Below are positions 18,217 through 26,803 of a stretch of DNA of 64,000 nt, in pieces. Below the pieces are notes generated by a model. It ran no database searches. It had not been told where the DNA came from and was given only the letters and a program-made list of their open reading frames with translations. Origin of the DNA: Nocardia rosealba. GTDB taxonomy: Bacteria; Actinomycetota; Actinomycetes; Mycobacteriales; Mycobacteriaceae. Each line of letters opens with the position of its first letter. The first letter of the stretch is position 1. A program made the position numbers and the translations under genes. The stretch lies in NCBI RefSeq assembly GCF_020216065.1, contig NZ_JAIWNA010000001.1, forward strand, positions 1,209,408 through 1,273,407. The letters are read 5' to 3'.

Positions 18217-18858
18217 TTAGTCCACCTGGACTTCGGCGTTCGGCAGCGAATCACTCTCGTGCGCAGGGGGTTTGCTCTCAGCCATCCGCCAAATCTCGCG
18301 CCCGGTGAGCTCCGGGAACGCGGTGCTGAGCAGCACGGCGGTGGCGAAGCGGTCGCGGGCGCGGGTGTCGAGGATGGAGCCCGCGTGACGGAGTGCTTCG
18401 GCGCGGGCGGCGGTGGTGGCGATGCGCTCGGCGAACTTGTCGGCGCGGGTGCTCGCTCCGCGGGACTGCCAGAACAGCAGGGCGCTGGCCGCACCGGGCA
18501 GCAGGCCCGCGGCCACGGTGGCGAGCCCCTGGGGGTCGCCCGGGTCGTCGCCGATCAGGCCGTACATCACCACGCCGATCGCGATCACGCCGCACACCAG
18601 CGAGGCGATGGTCGCCAGACGCTGCTGCTGGAGCGCGCTGTGATGATGCTCGATGTCGAGGGCCGAGCGCTCGCGGGCGGCGGCCTCGAGCCAGTCGGCC
18701 TTCGGTTCCGCGCCGGCGTCCTCGGTGATCGTCTTACTGAGCTGCTGGACGCGAACGCGTGAGCGTCGCGCGTCGAGGAGTTGGAGCGCGGCCGCGTAGG
18801 CGGCGCCCAATGTAGTCGAGCTCGCCGCCAGTAGTTCGACGGGCACAGTGGCACTCAT
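18217..18858 (-). CDS. Two-TM protein resembling TRADD-N-associated membrane module
   Basis: A 213-residue protein. Residues 20-80 are charged and helical. Two adjacent membrane segments follow, near 85-103 (IASLVCGVIAIGVVMYGLI) and 112-130 (ATVAAGLLPGAASALLFW). After them comes QSRGASTRADKFAERIATTAARAEAL, another charged helix. This His-rich helix, hairpin of two TMs, then QSxxAxxxxDxFxxR order is like the two-TM module described in cyanobacterial TRADD-N-associated proteins. That match is from memory and needs a profile search. No partner gene of a defence system is beside it. Function unknown. Confidence 0.6.
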   Translation of the reverse strand: MSATVPVELLAASSTTLGAAYAAALQLLDARRSRVRVQQLSKTITEDAGAEPKADWLEAAARERSALDIEHHHSALQQQRLATIASLVCGVIAIGVVMYGLIGDDPGDPQGLATVAAGLLPGAASALLFWQSRGASTRADKFAERIATTAARAEALRHAGSILDTRARDRFATAVLLSTAFPELTGREIWRMAESKPPAHESDSLPNAEVQVD

Positions 18859-19138
18859 CGTCGGATTCCCCTTCCCGACCTGCCGAGGGGCAGGCCCGGC
18901 AGCGATCCTACGTCGCCACCCAGCGGATGTTCGGAGTCGGAAAGCCCGCCGCGGAAGGAAGATTCAGCAGAAGCCGCGCGGTGCCGAGAGGATCCGAACG
19001 ACGGTGGACCGTACGGGTCTGCCACAACCCGGACGGTCGGCAGTGGTGACCGCGACAGTATCGGGCGACGCGGGGTCGGATCAGGACAATTGCTTGGTAG
19101 CTTGGGCGCGTTTTGTCGGGCAGTGGAAGGGACCTGGG

Positions 19139-19624
19139 ATGCGCCGGTTGTCGACGATTGGCCTGGGGATCGTGGTGGCGGGCACGGTCGCCGGATGTTC
19201 CGGGGACGACCCGGCGGCGAAGGCGCTGTTCGAGCCGTGCGCGGGGGTGGGGGAGCAGGCGCTGACCCAGGCGGGGGTCGACCCGGCGTCGCGAGTCCCC
19301 GCCGGGTCGGCGGAGGTGGGGTGGCAGACGTGCGCGTGGGACGGTGCGACCGCTTCGTTGCGGGTGTACTCGGCGGAGCGTTCGCTCGAGGAGTTCGAGG
19401 CCGAGGCCGGTCCGGGCAACTTCTACGACATCACGGTCGCCGGACGTGCGGGACGCAAACTGGTCGACTCGGCCTCGCTGACCACGGTGTGCGATGTCGT
19501 CTTCGGCGCCGAACAGGGGGTGGTTCGCATGATCGTGGTGACCAACCCGGGCCAGCCCGCGCCGGATGCCTGCGCGACACTGACCCGGATGGGCGAGGCG
19601 ATCGTCCCCGCCCTACCCGCCTAG
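19139..19624 (+). CDS. DUF3558-type lipoprotein
   Basis: A 161-residue secreted lipoprotein with signal sequence and lipobox TVAGC at residue 20. The mature part has the DUF3558 pattern: an early FEPCAGV, a GWQTCAW strand, and later cysteines near TTVCDVVF and APDACATL that can pair. Nocardiae carry many such proteins; the role is unknown. The last 12 bp overlap the convergent LLM oxidoreductase gene. The 280 bp upstream hold no other gene. Confidence 0.8.
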   Translation: MRRLSTIGLGIVVAGTVAGCSGDDPAAKALFEPCAGVGEQALTQAGVDPASRVPAGSAEVGWQTCAWDGATASLRVYSAERSLEEFEAEAGPGNFYDITVAGRAGRKLVDSASLTTVCDVVFGAEQGVVRMIVVTNPGQPAPDACATLTRMGEAIVPALPA

Positions 19625-20608
19625 CGCGGGAATCACCTCGCGCTCGAACAGTTCGATACCGGAGGTGTCGTAGGCGGCCTCGGGGAAGTTGAGGATGGCG
19701 TAGCCGAGGCCGAGATCCTTGACCGCGCCCAGCCGTTCGGCGATCTGCTCGGGCGTGCCGGTGGCGGCGCTGCTCGCGAAGTTGTCGGTGACGTAGGTCT
19801 TGGCCGCGTCGGCGCCGAGGAAGGGTGTGTAGCGGTCGATGATGAGCGAGAGCCGTTCCTGCACTTCGGTTTCCGTGGTTCCCACCACGGCGTTGAAGTT
19901 GGAGCTGCGGGTGATGGCGGCGAAGTCGGTGCCCACCTCGGCGCAGTGTTCGCGCAGGATTTCGGACTTGCGGATGAACTCGTCGGGGACGGCGCTGAAG
20001 TTGGTGTAGTTCGCGTATTTCGCGGCGATGCGCAGCGTCTTCTTCTCCCCACCACCGGCGACCCAGATGGGAATCCCGTTCTCCTGCAACGGGCGTGGGT
20101 GCACGATGGCGCCGTCGACCTGGTAGTACCTGCCGTCGAGGGTGGCGCGCCCGGTCCGCCATGCCTGACGGAAGATCTGCACGCCCTCGTCGAGCCTGCC
20201 CAGGCGTTCACCGGCGGGCGGGAAGCCGTAACCGTAAGCGCGCCATTCGTGTTCGTACCAGCCGGCGCCGATACCCATCTCCACCCGGCCACCCGAGATC
20301 AGATCGACCGTGGCCGCGACCTTGGCCAGATAGGCGGGGTTGCGGTAGCTCATGGCCGTACACATCTGCCCCAGCCGCACCCGGCTGGTCGAGGCGGCGA
20401 AGGCCGACATCAGCGACCACGCCTCGTGGGTCGCCTCGTCGGTGGGCACCGGGGTGGTGTGGAAGTGGTCGTACACCCAGATCGACTCCCACACGCCGCC
20501 GCTGTCGAACCGCTCGGCCAGTTCGCGCATCACCGTCCACTGGTCGGCCGGTTCGATGTCGACCAGGTCGAGCCGCCAGCCCTGGGGGACGAAGATGCCG
20601 AAGCGCAC
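19613..20608 (-). CDS. LLM-class F420-dependent oxidoreductase
   Basis: A 331-residue luciferase-like TIM-barrel oxidoreductase. Family features are the N-terminal FGIFVPQG strand, SIWVYDHFHTTP near residue 50, the VDLISGGRVEMGIGAGWYEHEW segment near residue 115, and PIWVAGGGEKKTLRIAAKYA near residue 185. Subfamily traits favour cofactor F420 over FMN. I chose the GTG at 20608 because GAGGAG precedes it and the barrel begins there; an upstream ATG at 20701 would add an unrelated tail. Substrate unknown. Confidence 0.88.
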   Translation of the reverse strand: MRFGIFVPQGWRLDLVDIEPADQWTVMRELAERFDSGGVWESIWVYDHFHTTPVPTDEATHEAWSLMSAFAASTSRVRLGQMCTAMSYRNPAYLAKVAATVDLISGGRVEMGIGAGWYEHEWRAYGYGFPPAGERLGRLDEGVQIFRQAWRTGRATLDGRYYQVDGAIVHPRPLQENGIPIWVAGGGEKKTLRIAAKYANYTNFSAVPDEFIRKSEILREHCAEVGTDFAAITRSSNFNAVVGTTETEVQERLSLIIDRYTPFLGADAAKTYVTDNFASSAATGTPEQIAERLGAVKDLGLGYAILNFPEAAYDTSGIELFEREVIPALGG

Positions 20609-20761
20609 AGGTTTCTCCTCAGTGTGTTGACAACCGATGTCGCCGCGCCACGCACCGCGGCTTTCGGTCTCCACTGTTCCCATTGCCGCCCACTCCGGCA
20701 ACTATTGTGCGCGCGCCGCGCCGAATCCCCGACCGGCGGTTTTCGCCTGCGATCAGCCCTC

Positions 20762-21448
20762 TCAGGCGTTCGGGTCGCCGTAGGACGCGGCGATGTCCTT
20801 GGAGCTGGGCCAGCGGCTGTAGGTGGGTGACTGCGGCCAGCCTTCGGGGCTGTCCTGCCACTCCTCCTGGCGCCCGTAGGGGAGGGCGTCGATCAGACCG
20901 AAGGTGTAGGCGAGCTGTTCGGTGCCGCGACCGTCGGTGTGCCAGCTGCGGTAGACGGTGTCGCCGTCGCGCAGGAAGGTGTTCACCGCGAAGCCCGCCC
21001 CCGGGGCCGCGCCCATATCGGCGCCGAAGGGGCTGTCGGCGGTGGAGTACCAGGTCATGGTGTTGCCGACGCGGCGCTTGTAGGCGAGTACCTCGTCGAT
21101 CGGGCCTTGGGTCACGATGACGAACCGCGCGTCGTAGGCGTCGAGGAAATCGAGCCGCGCGTACTGGGAGGTGAGCCCGGTACAGCCGGGGCACTGCCAG
21201 GTGTTTCCCGGCGTCCACATGTGGTGGTAGGTGATGAGCTGGGTGCGCCCGTCGAACACCTCGGCGAGCGAAACATCGCTGCCGTCTTCGGACTTCAGTG
21301 TGTAGTCGGGCAGGCGGACGGCGGGCAGCCTGCGCCGCTGGGCGGCGATGGCGTCGAGTTCGCGGGTGGCGGCCTTCTCGCGGACGCGAAGGGCGTCGAG
21401 CTCGGCTTGCCAGGTGTCGTGGTCGACGACGTTCGGGAGTGCGGTCAT
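20762..21448 (-). CDS. DUF899 thioredoxin-like protein
   Basis: A 228-residue DUF899 member. Recognisable segments are LPDYTLKSEDGSDVSLAEVFDGRTQLI, then MWTPGNTWQCPGCTGLTSQ with a CPGC pair near residue 108, and WYSTADSPFGADMGA. The fold is related to thioredoxin and peroxiredoxin. The ATG at 21448 has GGAGG nine bases before it. It is divergent from a TetR gene, which probably controls it. The reaction is not known. Confidence 0.85.
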   Translation of the reverse strand: MTALPNVVDHDTWQAELDALRVREKAATRELDAIAAQRRRLPAVRLPDYTLKSEDGSDVSLAEVFDGRTQLITYHHMWTPGNTWQCPGCTGLTSQYARLDFLDAYDARFVIVTQGPIDEVLAYKRRVGNTMTWYSTADSPFGADMGAAPGAGFAVNTFLRDGDTVYRSWHTDGRGTEQLAYTFGLIDALPYGRQEEWQDSPEGWPQSPTYSRWPSSKDIAASYGDPNA

Positions 21449-21463
21449 GGGTTCGGCCTCCGA

Positions 21464-21503
21464 TGTGTACGGCGTGCACATTTGATATGTTCACACCATA
21501 TAC
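21464..21503. promoter_or_regulatory. Two palindromes between DUF899 and TetR genes
   Basis: TGTGTAC-GGC-GTGCACA (21464-21480) is a 17-bp near-perfect inverted repeat. ATATG-N7-CATAT (21485-21501) follows within 5 bp. Both sit in the 78-bp gap between the divergent starts and are good candidates for the TetR binding sites. Confidence 0.5.
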
Positions 21504-21526
21504 TTCGCGGAAAGGGTGTACAAGGG

Positions 21527-22144
21527 TTGGCGTATCACCACGGCGATCTCGCGGCCGCGCTGCTCGCGGCCGGCTTGGAACTCACCAGGTCCGGCGGGCC
21601 CGAGGCCTTGACCATCCGGGAAGTCACCCGTCGCGTCGGGGTCACGCCCAACGCCGCCTACCGGCACTTTCCCGACCGCAAGGCGCTGCTCGACGCGGTG
21701 TCGTCGGCTATCCAGGCCGACATGGCGGCGCGCATGGCGACCGACCGCGTACCCGCCGGGCCACGGGAAAGCCTGCGCGCCGTCGGGCTCGGCTACATCG
21801 CGTTCGCGCTCGCCGAGCCGGGCTGGTTCGCCGTCGCGTTCTTCGGCGCGGGAGACACCTCGCCCGCCGTGATCGCCGACTCGCCCGCCTATCTGGCCCT
21901 CGCCGAGGCACTCGACATGATGGTCCACATCGGCGACCTCGCCCCGTCGGCCCGCGAGGCCGCCACGTGGAGCTGCTGGTCGACGGTGCACGGCTTCGCT
22001 GAACTGGCCCTGCGTGGACCGCTGCGCCACGTCGATGGCGCGAAGGTCTGGCAGTTCGCCGAACAGGCGGTCGACACCGTCATCGCGGGATTGCCTGCCC
22101 GTGGTGTGACAGAGGCCACTGTGACCAGTGGTACGACAGCGTAA
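21527..22144 (+). CDS. TetR-family regulator
   Basis: A 205-residue repressor with a helix-turn-helix at residues 25-50 (LTIREVTRRVGVTPNAAYRHF) and a C-terminal domain of the TetR_C WHG type (AEPGWFAVAFFG, WSTVHGFAELAL). The start is the TTG at 21527, since no in-frame ATG or GTG precedes the DNA-binding domain. It is divergent from the DUF899 gene. Confidence 0.88.
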   Translation: MAYHHGDLAAALLAAGLELTRSGGPEALTIREVTRRVGVTPNAAYRHFPDRKALLDAVSSAIQADMAARMATDRVPAGPRESLRAVGLGYIAFALAEPGWFAVAFFGAGDTSPAVIADSPAYLALAEALDMMVHIGDLAPSAREAATWSCWSTVHGFAELALRGPLRHVDGAKVWQFAEQAVDTVIAGLPARGVTEATVTSGTTA

Positions 22145-22230
22145 AGATGAAACGACCAGTCCTCGCATGTATCCTTCGGGGAGAAGTGTGGGCACAGGGC
22201 CCGCGGTGACGACGAGGAGGTGGTGTTGCA

Positions 22231-22290
22231 ATGCGCAGCGAACCCCCTAGTCGAAGGCCGCGCGGCGTCGCCCCTTCGCTCTCGCACTGA
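22231..22290 (+). CDS. Candidate leader peptide upstream of mgtE
   Basis: A 19-codon reading frame (MRSEPPSRRPRGVAPSLSH) starts with ATG 10 bases after a perfect AGGAGG, 204 bp before mgtE. It has an acidic-Pro-Pro start (SEPPS) and many Arg and Pro codons. Leader peptides of enterobacterial magnesium transporter genes (MgtL, with EPDP) work by ribosome instability at such sequences when Mg2+ is low. The similarity is in kind, not homology. A competing frame from GTG 22220 uses the same ribosome site region. Translation is not proven. Confidence 0.4.
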   Translation: MRSEPPSRRPRGVAPSLSH

Positions 22291-22377
22291 AACCGGCCGG
22301 CTCTCTCGGCGGTGGTGCGTGATGGTCGTGGTGGCGGACGCCCGCGGTAATCCTCGCCGTCTCCCGAAACCATCTCG

Positions 22378-22410
22378 GCGCATGTACCTACCTCTGTCGT
22401 AGGCATGCGC
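22378..22410 (+). promoter_or_regulatory. Hairpin just before mgtE
   Basis: A stem of 7 + 5 bp (22378-22384 and 22387-22391 pair with 22404-22410 and 22399-22403) with a 2-base bulge and a 7-base loop. It ends 24 bp before the mgtE ATG at 22435 and covers the alternative ATG at 22405. There is no U-tract. It may block initiation or act in attenuation together with the short upstream frame. Confidence 0.55.
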
Positions 22411-22434
22411 GTTGTCGCGCCAGAGGACTGTCCC

Positions 22435-23874
22435 ATGTCGCAGATCGATCTCGTCGAAGCACGTCACGTACCTGTCGAAGCCGTCGCGCACGAACCGAAT
22501 CCTGTTGTGGCCGAGGACTATTCGGTGACCGAGGCCTTGGCGATCCTGTCCGAGTCGGTGCGTGACATCGTCGAGACCCACCGCGTGAACAGCGCGATGG
22601 ACTGGCTCGACAACCGTCCGCCGCACGTGATCGCCGACGCGCTGGCCCGCATGGACGCCGTGCAGGCCGGGGTGGTGTTCCGGCTGCTCGACAAGGACCG
22701 CGCCATCACCGTTTTCGAGGAACTCGAGCCGGTCGACCAGCAGCAGATCCTGCAGGGACTGCGCGAGAAGAGCTTTCGCGATCTGGTCGAGGCGATGGAC
22801 CCCGACGACCGCGCCCGCATGCTGCACGAGGCGCCCGCCAAGGTCGCCAAGAAGGTGCTCGAAGGGCTGAGCCCGCGCGAGCGCCGGATGACCGCCGCCC
22901 TGCTCGGCTACCCGGAGGGGTCGGTCGGGCACTACATGACGCCGGAAGTCGTTGCGCTCCCGGGCAATCTGACCGTCGCCCAGGCGCTGGCGTGGGTGCG
23001 TGCCAAGGGTGCCAACGCCGAAACCGTGTACACCCTGCCCGTGGTCGACCGGGGGCGCAGGCTCACCGGCATCGTCGAACTGCGCGAGCTGGTGCTGCAC
23101 GCCCCGGAGGCGATGGTGTCGGAACTGGTGGTCACCGAGCCACCGTTCGTGCGGGCCACCGATTCCGCCGAGAAGGCGGCGCGGTTGATGAGCTCGACCA
23201 ACGACATCAACCTGGTCGTCGTCGACAGCGAGGACCGGGTGGTCGGGCTGCTCACCATCGACGACGCGATGGAGGTGCTCGAGGCCGCCGACAGCGAGGA
23301 CGTGGCCAAGCAGGCCGGTTCGGCGCCGTGGGAGGGCCACTACATGGCCGCCAAGGTGTTCCAGCTGGCGCGCTACCGGGCACTGTGGCTGATGCTGCTG
23401 CTGTTCGCGGCCACGCTCACGGTGAGCGTCACCGATATCTTCGCCACCACCCTCGAGCAGGCGGCCAGCCTGGCGCTGTTCATTCCGCTGCTCATCGGGG
23501 CGGGCGGCAACGCAGGCGCGCAGGCGGCCACGGCGTGTGTGCGTGCCCTGGCCGTCGGCGAGGTGCGGGTGTCGGATCTGTTCAAGGTGATCTGGCGCGA
23601 ATGCCGGGTCGGCCTGGTCCTCGGAAGCATGCTGGCCGCGGCGGGCCTGCTGATCGGCACCGTGTTCGTCGGTCCCAAGATCGCCATCGTCGTGGCCGTC
23701 ACGCTGGTACTCATCTGCGGCTGGGCCGCGACCATCGGCGGCACGATGCCGTTGCTGGCCAAGAAGTTCCGCATCGACCCGGCCGTCGTGTCGGCGCCGA
23801 TGGTGACCACACTCGTCGACGCCACCGGGCTGATCATCTACTTCACCACCGCGAAACTCGTTCTCGGCATCTGA
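22435..23874 (+). CDS. mgtE: Magnesium transporter MgtE
   Basis: A 479-residue channel-type Mg2+ transporter. The cytosolic N domain of helical repeats covers about residues 20-140 (PPHVIADALARMD, FEELEPVDQQQIL, EAMDPDDRARML). Two CBS domains follow at about 145-270 (GSVGHYMTPEVVAL, TLPVVDRGRRLTGIVELREL, LMSSTNDINLVVV). The five-helix pore starts near residue 300, with the MgtE motif LLIGAGGNAGAQA and a conserved PMVTTLVDATGLIIYF at the end. In this family the CBS domains close the pore when cytosolic Mg2+ is high. I chose the ATG at 22435 over the one at 22405, which lies inside a hairpin. The 290-bp leader is unusually long. Confidence 0.94.
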   Translation: MSQIDLVEARHVPVEAVAHEPNPVVAEDYSVTEALAILSESVRDIVETHRVNSAMDWLDNRPPHVIADALARMDAVQAGVVFRLLDKDRAITVFEELEPVDQQQILQGLREKSFRDLVEAMDPDDRARMLHEAPAKVAKKVLEGLSPRERRMTAALLGYPEGSVGHYMTPEVVALPGNLTVAQALAWVRAKGANAETVYTLPVVDRGRRLTGIVELRELVLHAPEAMVSELVVTEPPFVRATDSAEKAARLMSSTNDINLVVVDSEDRVVGLLTIDDAMEVLEAADSEDVAKQAGSAPWEGHYMAAKVFQLARYRALWLMLLLFAATLTVSVTDIFATTLEQAASLALFIPLLIGAGGNAGAQAATACVRALAVGEVRVSDLFKVIWRECRVGLVLGSMLAAAGLLIGTVFVGPKIAIVVAVTLVLICGWAATIGGTMPLLAKKFRIDPAVVSAPMVTTLVDATGLIIYFTTAKLVLGI

Positions 23875-23877
23875 GTT

Positions 23878-24843
23878 TCAGTGCGGAGGGAAGAGGGCAA
23901 GGATGTGACCCATCACGTCGCGGGCCACGTCGTCGGAGGCGGCCGTGACCTCGACGACCGGCAGTCGCGTGCCGAAAGCCGTGCTCTCGGAAGGTAATTC
24001 GGGTCCCACGGCGGCGGTGTACATGGGAATGCTGCTGTCGTAGACCGATACGGATCGGTGCACGGTCCGGTCGCCGATCTTCTCCTCGGTGCTGCGTGCG
24101 GCGAGATAGGCGGGAACCCGGTATTCGTAACTGACGGTGATGTTTTCGTCGCGATAGCGGAACTGGCACTGGGTGAGCCGCTGCTGACCGATCTCGACCG
24201 TTCCGGCCAGCCGGGCGCGCACCGCGCAGGGGTCGGCGCCGAGCAGCACGGTCGACACGGTGTCGGGCGAGGTGCCCTGCGGTGGTGCCTCGCGCCAGCG
24301 CCGCACCATATCCGGCAGCAAACCGTCGGCGACGGCGCACGGATCCTGTCCCGGCGGGGTGGTGAGGCCGAGATAGAAGGCGGCGCCGGCCGGGAAGCGG
24401 GCGGTTGCCCCGCACGAACGCGGCATGGCGTTATCGCGGTCGGGGACCAGGCGCACCGCCACATCGCCGAGCTGTTTGCTCACGCCTCGTCCCGGTGTGA
24501 GCGGCGGCAGCAGCGTCGCATGCCAGGTCAGCGTGGTGCCTTCGCCCGGAGTGTCGGTGCCGAGGATCGCCCGGCACGAGTCGAGGCCGACGGTCACGCT
24601 CTGTACCTGCGCCAACGCGGCGAGGGTGTCGCGGGGGAGCAGGGCGCACACGTCGATCTGCCTGGTCGCCTGTGCGACGGTGGCGCGCTGGGCCTCGGTG
24701 TCGGCGGGTGCCGACCAGAACTCCGGTGGCGGTGCCGGGATGGCGGGCGGCGGTGGCGGGGTGTCGGCGCGGTCCGGTGCGTCGTCGCCGCAACTCGTGA
24801 GGACCAACAGCGCGAGCGCGGCGAGTGTGAAGCTGCGCAACAT
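23878..24843 (-). CDS. Secreted lipoprotein, paralogue A
   Basis: A 321-residue lipoprotein with signal sequence, lipobox LTSC at about residue 18, and a Pro-rich linker (DTPPPPPAIPAPPP). Two DUF3558-like halves follow. Each has a [14 protein letters not shown] or DPCAVRARLAGTV segment plus a second Cys. The start is the ATG at 24843, with AGGGG before it. It is clearly related to the lipoprotein at 27432-28382 (shared IDVCALLPR, PPxGTSPD, GADPCAV, QRLT-C). The mgtE gene ends 3 bp away on the other strand. Role unknown. Confidence 0.75.
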   Translation of the reverse strand: MLRSFTLAALALLVLTSCGDDAPDRADTPPPPPAIPAPPPEFWSAPADTEAQRATVAQATRQIDVCALLPRDTLAALAQVQSVTVGLDSCRAILGTDTPGEGTTLTWHATLLPPLTPGRGVSKQLGDVAVRLVPDRDNAMPRSCGATARFPAGAAFYLGLTTPPGQDPCAVADGLLPDMVRRWREAPPQGTSPDTVSTVLLGADPCAVRARLAGTVEIGQQRLTQCQFRYRDENITVSYEYRVPAYLAARSTEEKIGDRTVHRSVSVYDSSIPMYTAAVGPELPSESTAFGTRLPVVEVTAASDDVARDVMGHILALFPPH

Positions 24844-24951
24844 CGTCACCCCTGTTCTCGAACGCGAGCCGAAACCGGTGCCTGGTCATCGAGTCTGCCC
24901 GTGGTGGCAATCGTGGGGCAAACGTTGCCGTGAGTCGTACCCAGAACGTTG

Positions 24952-25851
24952 TCAGGTGGTCGCTGCGCGCAAGGCGGTAGCCGCGTGTTCCCGGAGCCAG
25001 GCGTGGGCGGGATCGTTGTCGTAGCGGCGATGCCAGGACAGATACAGGGGGATCTCGGGCATGGCGACCGGTAGCGGCCGGGTGCGCAGGCCCAGGTCGC
25101 GCAGCAGTGGCCGGCTGGTGAGTTCGGGCACAGCGACCACGTAGTCGTAGCCGGACACGAATCGCAGCGCGGTCGCGACGGTGGGGGTTGCCGCGACGAC
25201 CCGGCGGGTGAGCCCGTCGGTTTCCAGGGCGTCGTCGATGGGGTCGCGCAGCCGTCCCCGGCGCGACACCGTGAGATGCTCGGCCGCCGCGTAATCCGCC
25301 ACGGTGAACGGGCCGTCGGCGAGCGGGTGGTCGGGCCGCACCGCGAGCACGAGCCGGTCGTGGCCGACGATCCGGTGCCGGAACTCCGGCGACGACGGCG
25401 CGCCCGCCCCGGCCTCGAGGTCGATGTCACCTCGGCGTGGATCGCGCGCATCGGTCGCGGCTTCGGCGAGGAAACGCAGGCGGACACCGGGTGCCTCGGC
25501 GCGCAGAGCCCCCAGGAGTGGCGGTCCGGCGACGGCGGCGAGGGCATCGTGCCATTTCAGGATGAACGTGCGTGCCAAGCCGGCCAAGTCCACTCCGGTG
25601 TCGGGAGTGAGCAGTTCGGCGGCTTGGTGGACCAATTCGTGCACCCGTGCGCGCAGGGCGAGTGCTCGGGGTGTGGGAGTCATGGTGCGGCCGGTGCGTA
25701 CGAGGATCTGGTCGCCGGTGGCCCGGCGGATGCGGCCGAGGGTGCGACTCATCGCCGGTGCGGACACATGCAGGCGGGCGGCGGCCGCTGTCACGCTGCC
25801 TTCCTCGAGCAGGGCGTCGAGAGCGATCAGCAGGTTCAGGTCCAATTGCAT
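24952..25851 (-). CDS. LysR-family transcriptional regulator
   Basis: A 299-residue activator or repressor. The N-terminal winged helix (LNLLIALDALLEEGSVTAAAARLHVSAPAMSRTL, residues 4-38) is standard for LysR. The effector domain starts near residue 90. It is divergent from the IMPase-like gene, with 126 bp between starts. By position it should control that gene and the NAD(P)-binding gene after it. Confidence 0.9.
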   Translation of the reverse strand: MQLDLNLLIALDALLEEGSVTAAAARLHVSAPAMSRTLGRIRRATGDQILVRTGRTMTPTPRALALRARVHELVHQAAELLTPDTGVDLAGLARTFILKWHDALAAVAGPPLLGALRAEAPGVRLRFLAEAATDARDPRRGDIDLEAGAGAPSSPEFRHRIVGHDRLVLAVRPDHPLADGPFTVADYAAAEHLTVSRRGRLRDPIDDALETDGLTRRVVAATPTVATALRFVSGYDYVVAVPELTSRPLLRDLGLRTRPLPVAMPEIPLYLSWHRRYDNDPAHAWLREHAATALRAATT

Positions 25852-25869
25852 GTGGGTTAATCCAGACGT

Positions 25870-25884
25870 AAGTAGCTTGCACTT
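25870..25884. promoter_or_regulatory. Possible LysR-type site
   Basis: AAGT-N7-ACTT, a 15-bp dyad, lies 19 bp upstream of the LysR start in the divergent promoter region. Size and position fit a LysR half-site pair. Evidence is positional only. Confidence 0.35.
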
Positions 25885-25977
25885 GTCGTCAATGATGCGC
25901 CGGATTAGCGTAAAAGCCGAGCCGCCGTATCGCGGGTCTCGAATTCTCTTCTCCCCATTACCTTTTCAGGAGTTGTC

Positions 25978-26781
25978 ATGAATGCTGTCGTCACCACGAC
26001 GGAACTCGAAGCCGTTCTCGGCGCTGTTGTCGGCGCCGTCACGATCGCGGGCGATGCCTTGCGTGAACGCTTCGACCCGGCCGCCCGCCCGGCCGATCTC
26101 GACACCCTGGTGCGCGCCATCTACGCCAACGACGAGGCGATTCTGCCGATCCTCCGGGAACATCTGCTCGCGGCGCGCCCAGGATCCCGGCTGGCCGAGG
26201 ACGAGTTGGCGGGCGGTTCTCTTCCGCCCGGCGAATGGTGGGTGGTCGATGCCGCCGAGGGCAATGTCAACCACATTCACGGTATGAGCGAATGGGCCGT
26301 GACAGCCGCGCTCGTCAGCGACAACGAGCCGGTCCTGACCGTGGTCTACGTGCCGCTGAGCGGTGATGTCTACACAGCTGTGCGCGGTGGCGGCGCCCGG
26401 CTCAACGGCGAGCCGATCCGGGTGTCGGCCAAAACCGAGCTCACGGCCGCGCTGGTCGGCACCGGTCAAGCCAAGCCAAGGGAGGCGCCCGAAGCGCTGC
26501 GCCGGTTGGGTGCGTCGGTGACGACCATGCTCACCAGCGCGCTGGTCGTGCGGGTTTCGGTGCCCGCGACCATGCAGCTCGTCCACGTGGCGGCCGGTCG
26601 GATGGACGCGTTCTGGCAGTTCTCCGATGTGCGTTCGGGTCTGCTGCCGGGGGCGCTGCTGGTCGCCGAGGCGGGTGGTGCGGTCACCGACACTGCCGGT
26701 CGGCCGTGGAGTCCGGCCTCCGCCGACTTCCTTGCTTCGGCTCCCGGTCTGCACGCGCAGGTCGTCGACGTCCTCAACTGA
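25978..26781 (+). CDS. Inositol monophosphatase-like protein with altered metal sites
   Basis: A 267-residue member of the IMPase/FBPase fold. The fold is visible in TIAGDALRERFDP (start), RLAEDELAGG, WWVVDAAEGNVNHIHGMSEWAVTAAL, YVPLSGDVYTAVRGGGARLNGEPI, and GALLVAEAGGAVTDTAGRPW. But the usual metal-binding WxxDPxDGTxNF is replaced by WVVDAAEGNVNH, and the usual WDxAAG is replaced by SDVRSG. Two metal ligands may thus be changed, so catalytic activity on a phosphate monoester is doubtful. It is followed 22 bp later by an NAD(P)-binding gene in the same direction. Confidence 0.8.
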   Translation: MNAVVTTTELEAVLGAVVGAVTIAGDALRERFDPAARPADLDTLVRAIYANDEAILPILREHLLAARPGSRLAEDELAGGSLPPGEWWVVDAAEGNVNHIHGMSEWAVTAALVSDNEPVLTVVYVPLSGDVYTAVRGGGARLNGEPIRVSAKTELTAALVGTGQAKPREAPEALRRLGASVTTMLTSALVVRVSVPATMQLVHVAAGRMDAFWQFSDVRSGLLPGALLVAEAGGAVTDTAGRPWSPASADFLASAPGLHAQVVDVLN

Positions 26782-26803
26782 GCTGCGAAGCGGAGAACAC
26801 ATC

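Noticed and set aside
22220..22402. 60-codon frame from GTG in the mgtE leader
   Set aside because: No family features; GTG directly abuts the AGGAGG, leaving no spacing. The ATG frame at 22231 has better spacing. It is not fully excluded.
22145..22434. M-box magnesium riboswitch before mgtE
   Set aside because: The conserved GAGGCTCC-type core of the M-box is not found. A c-di-AMP riboswitch was also not recognised.
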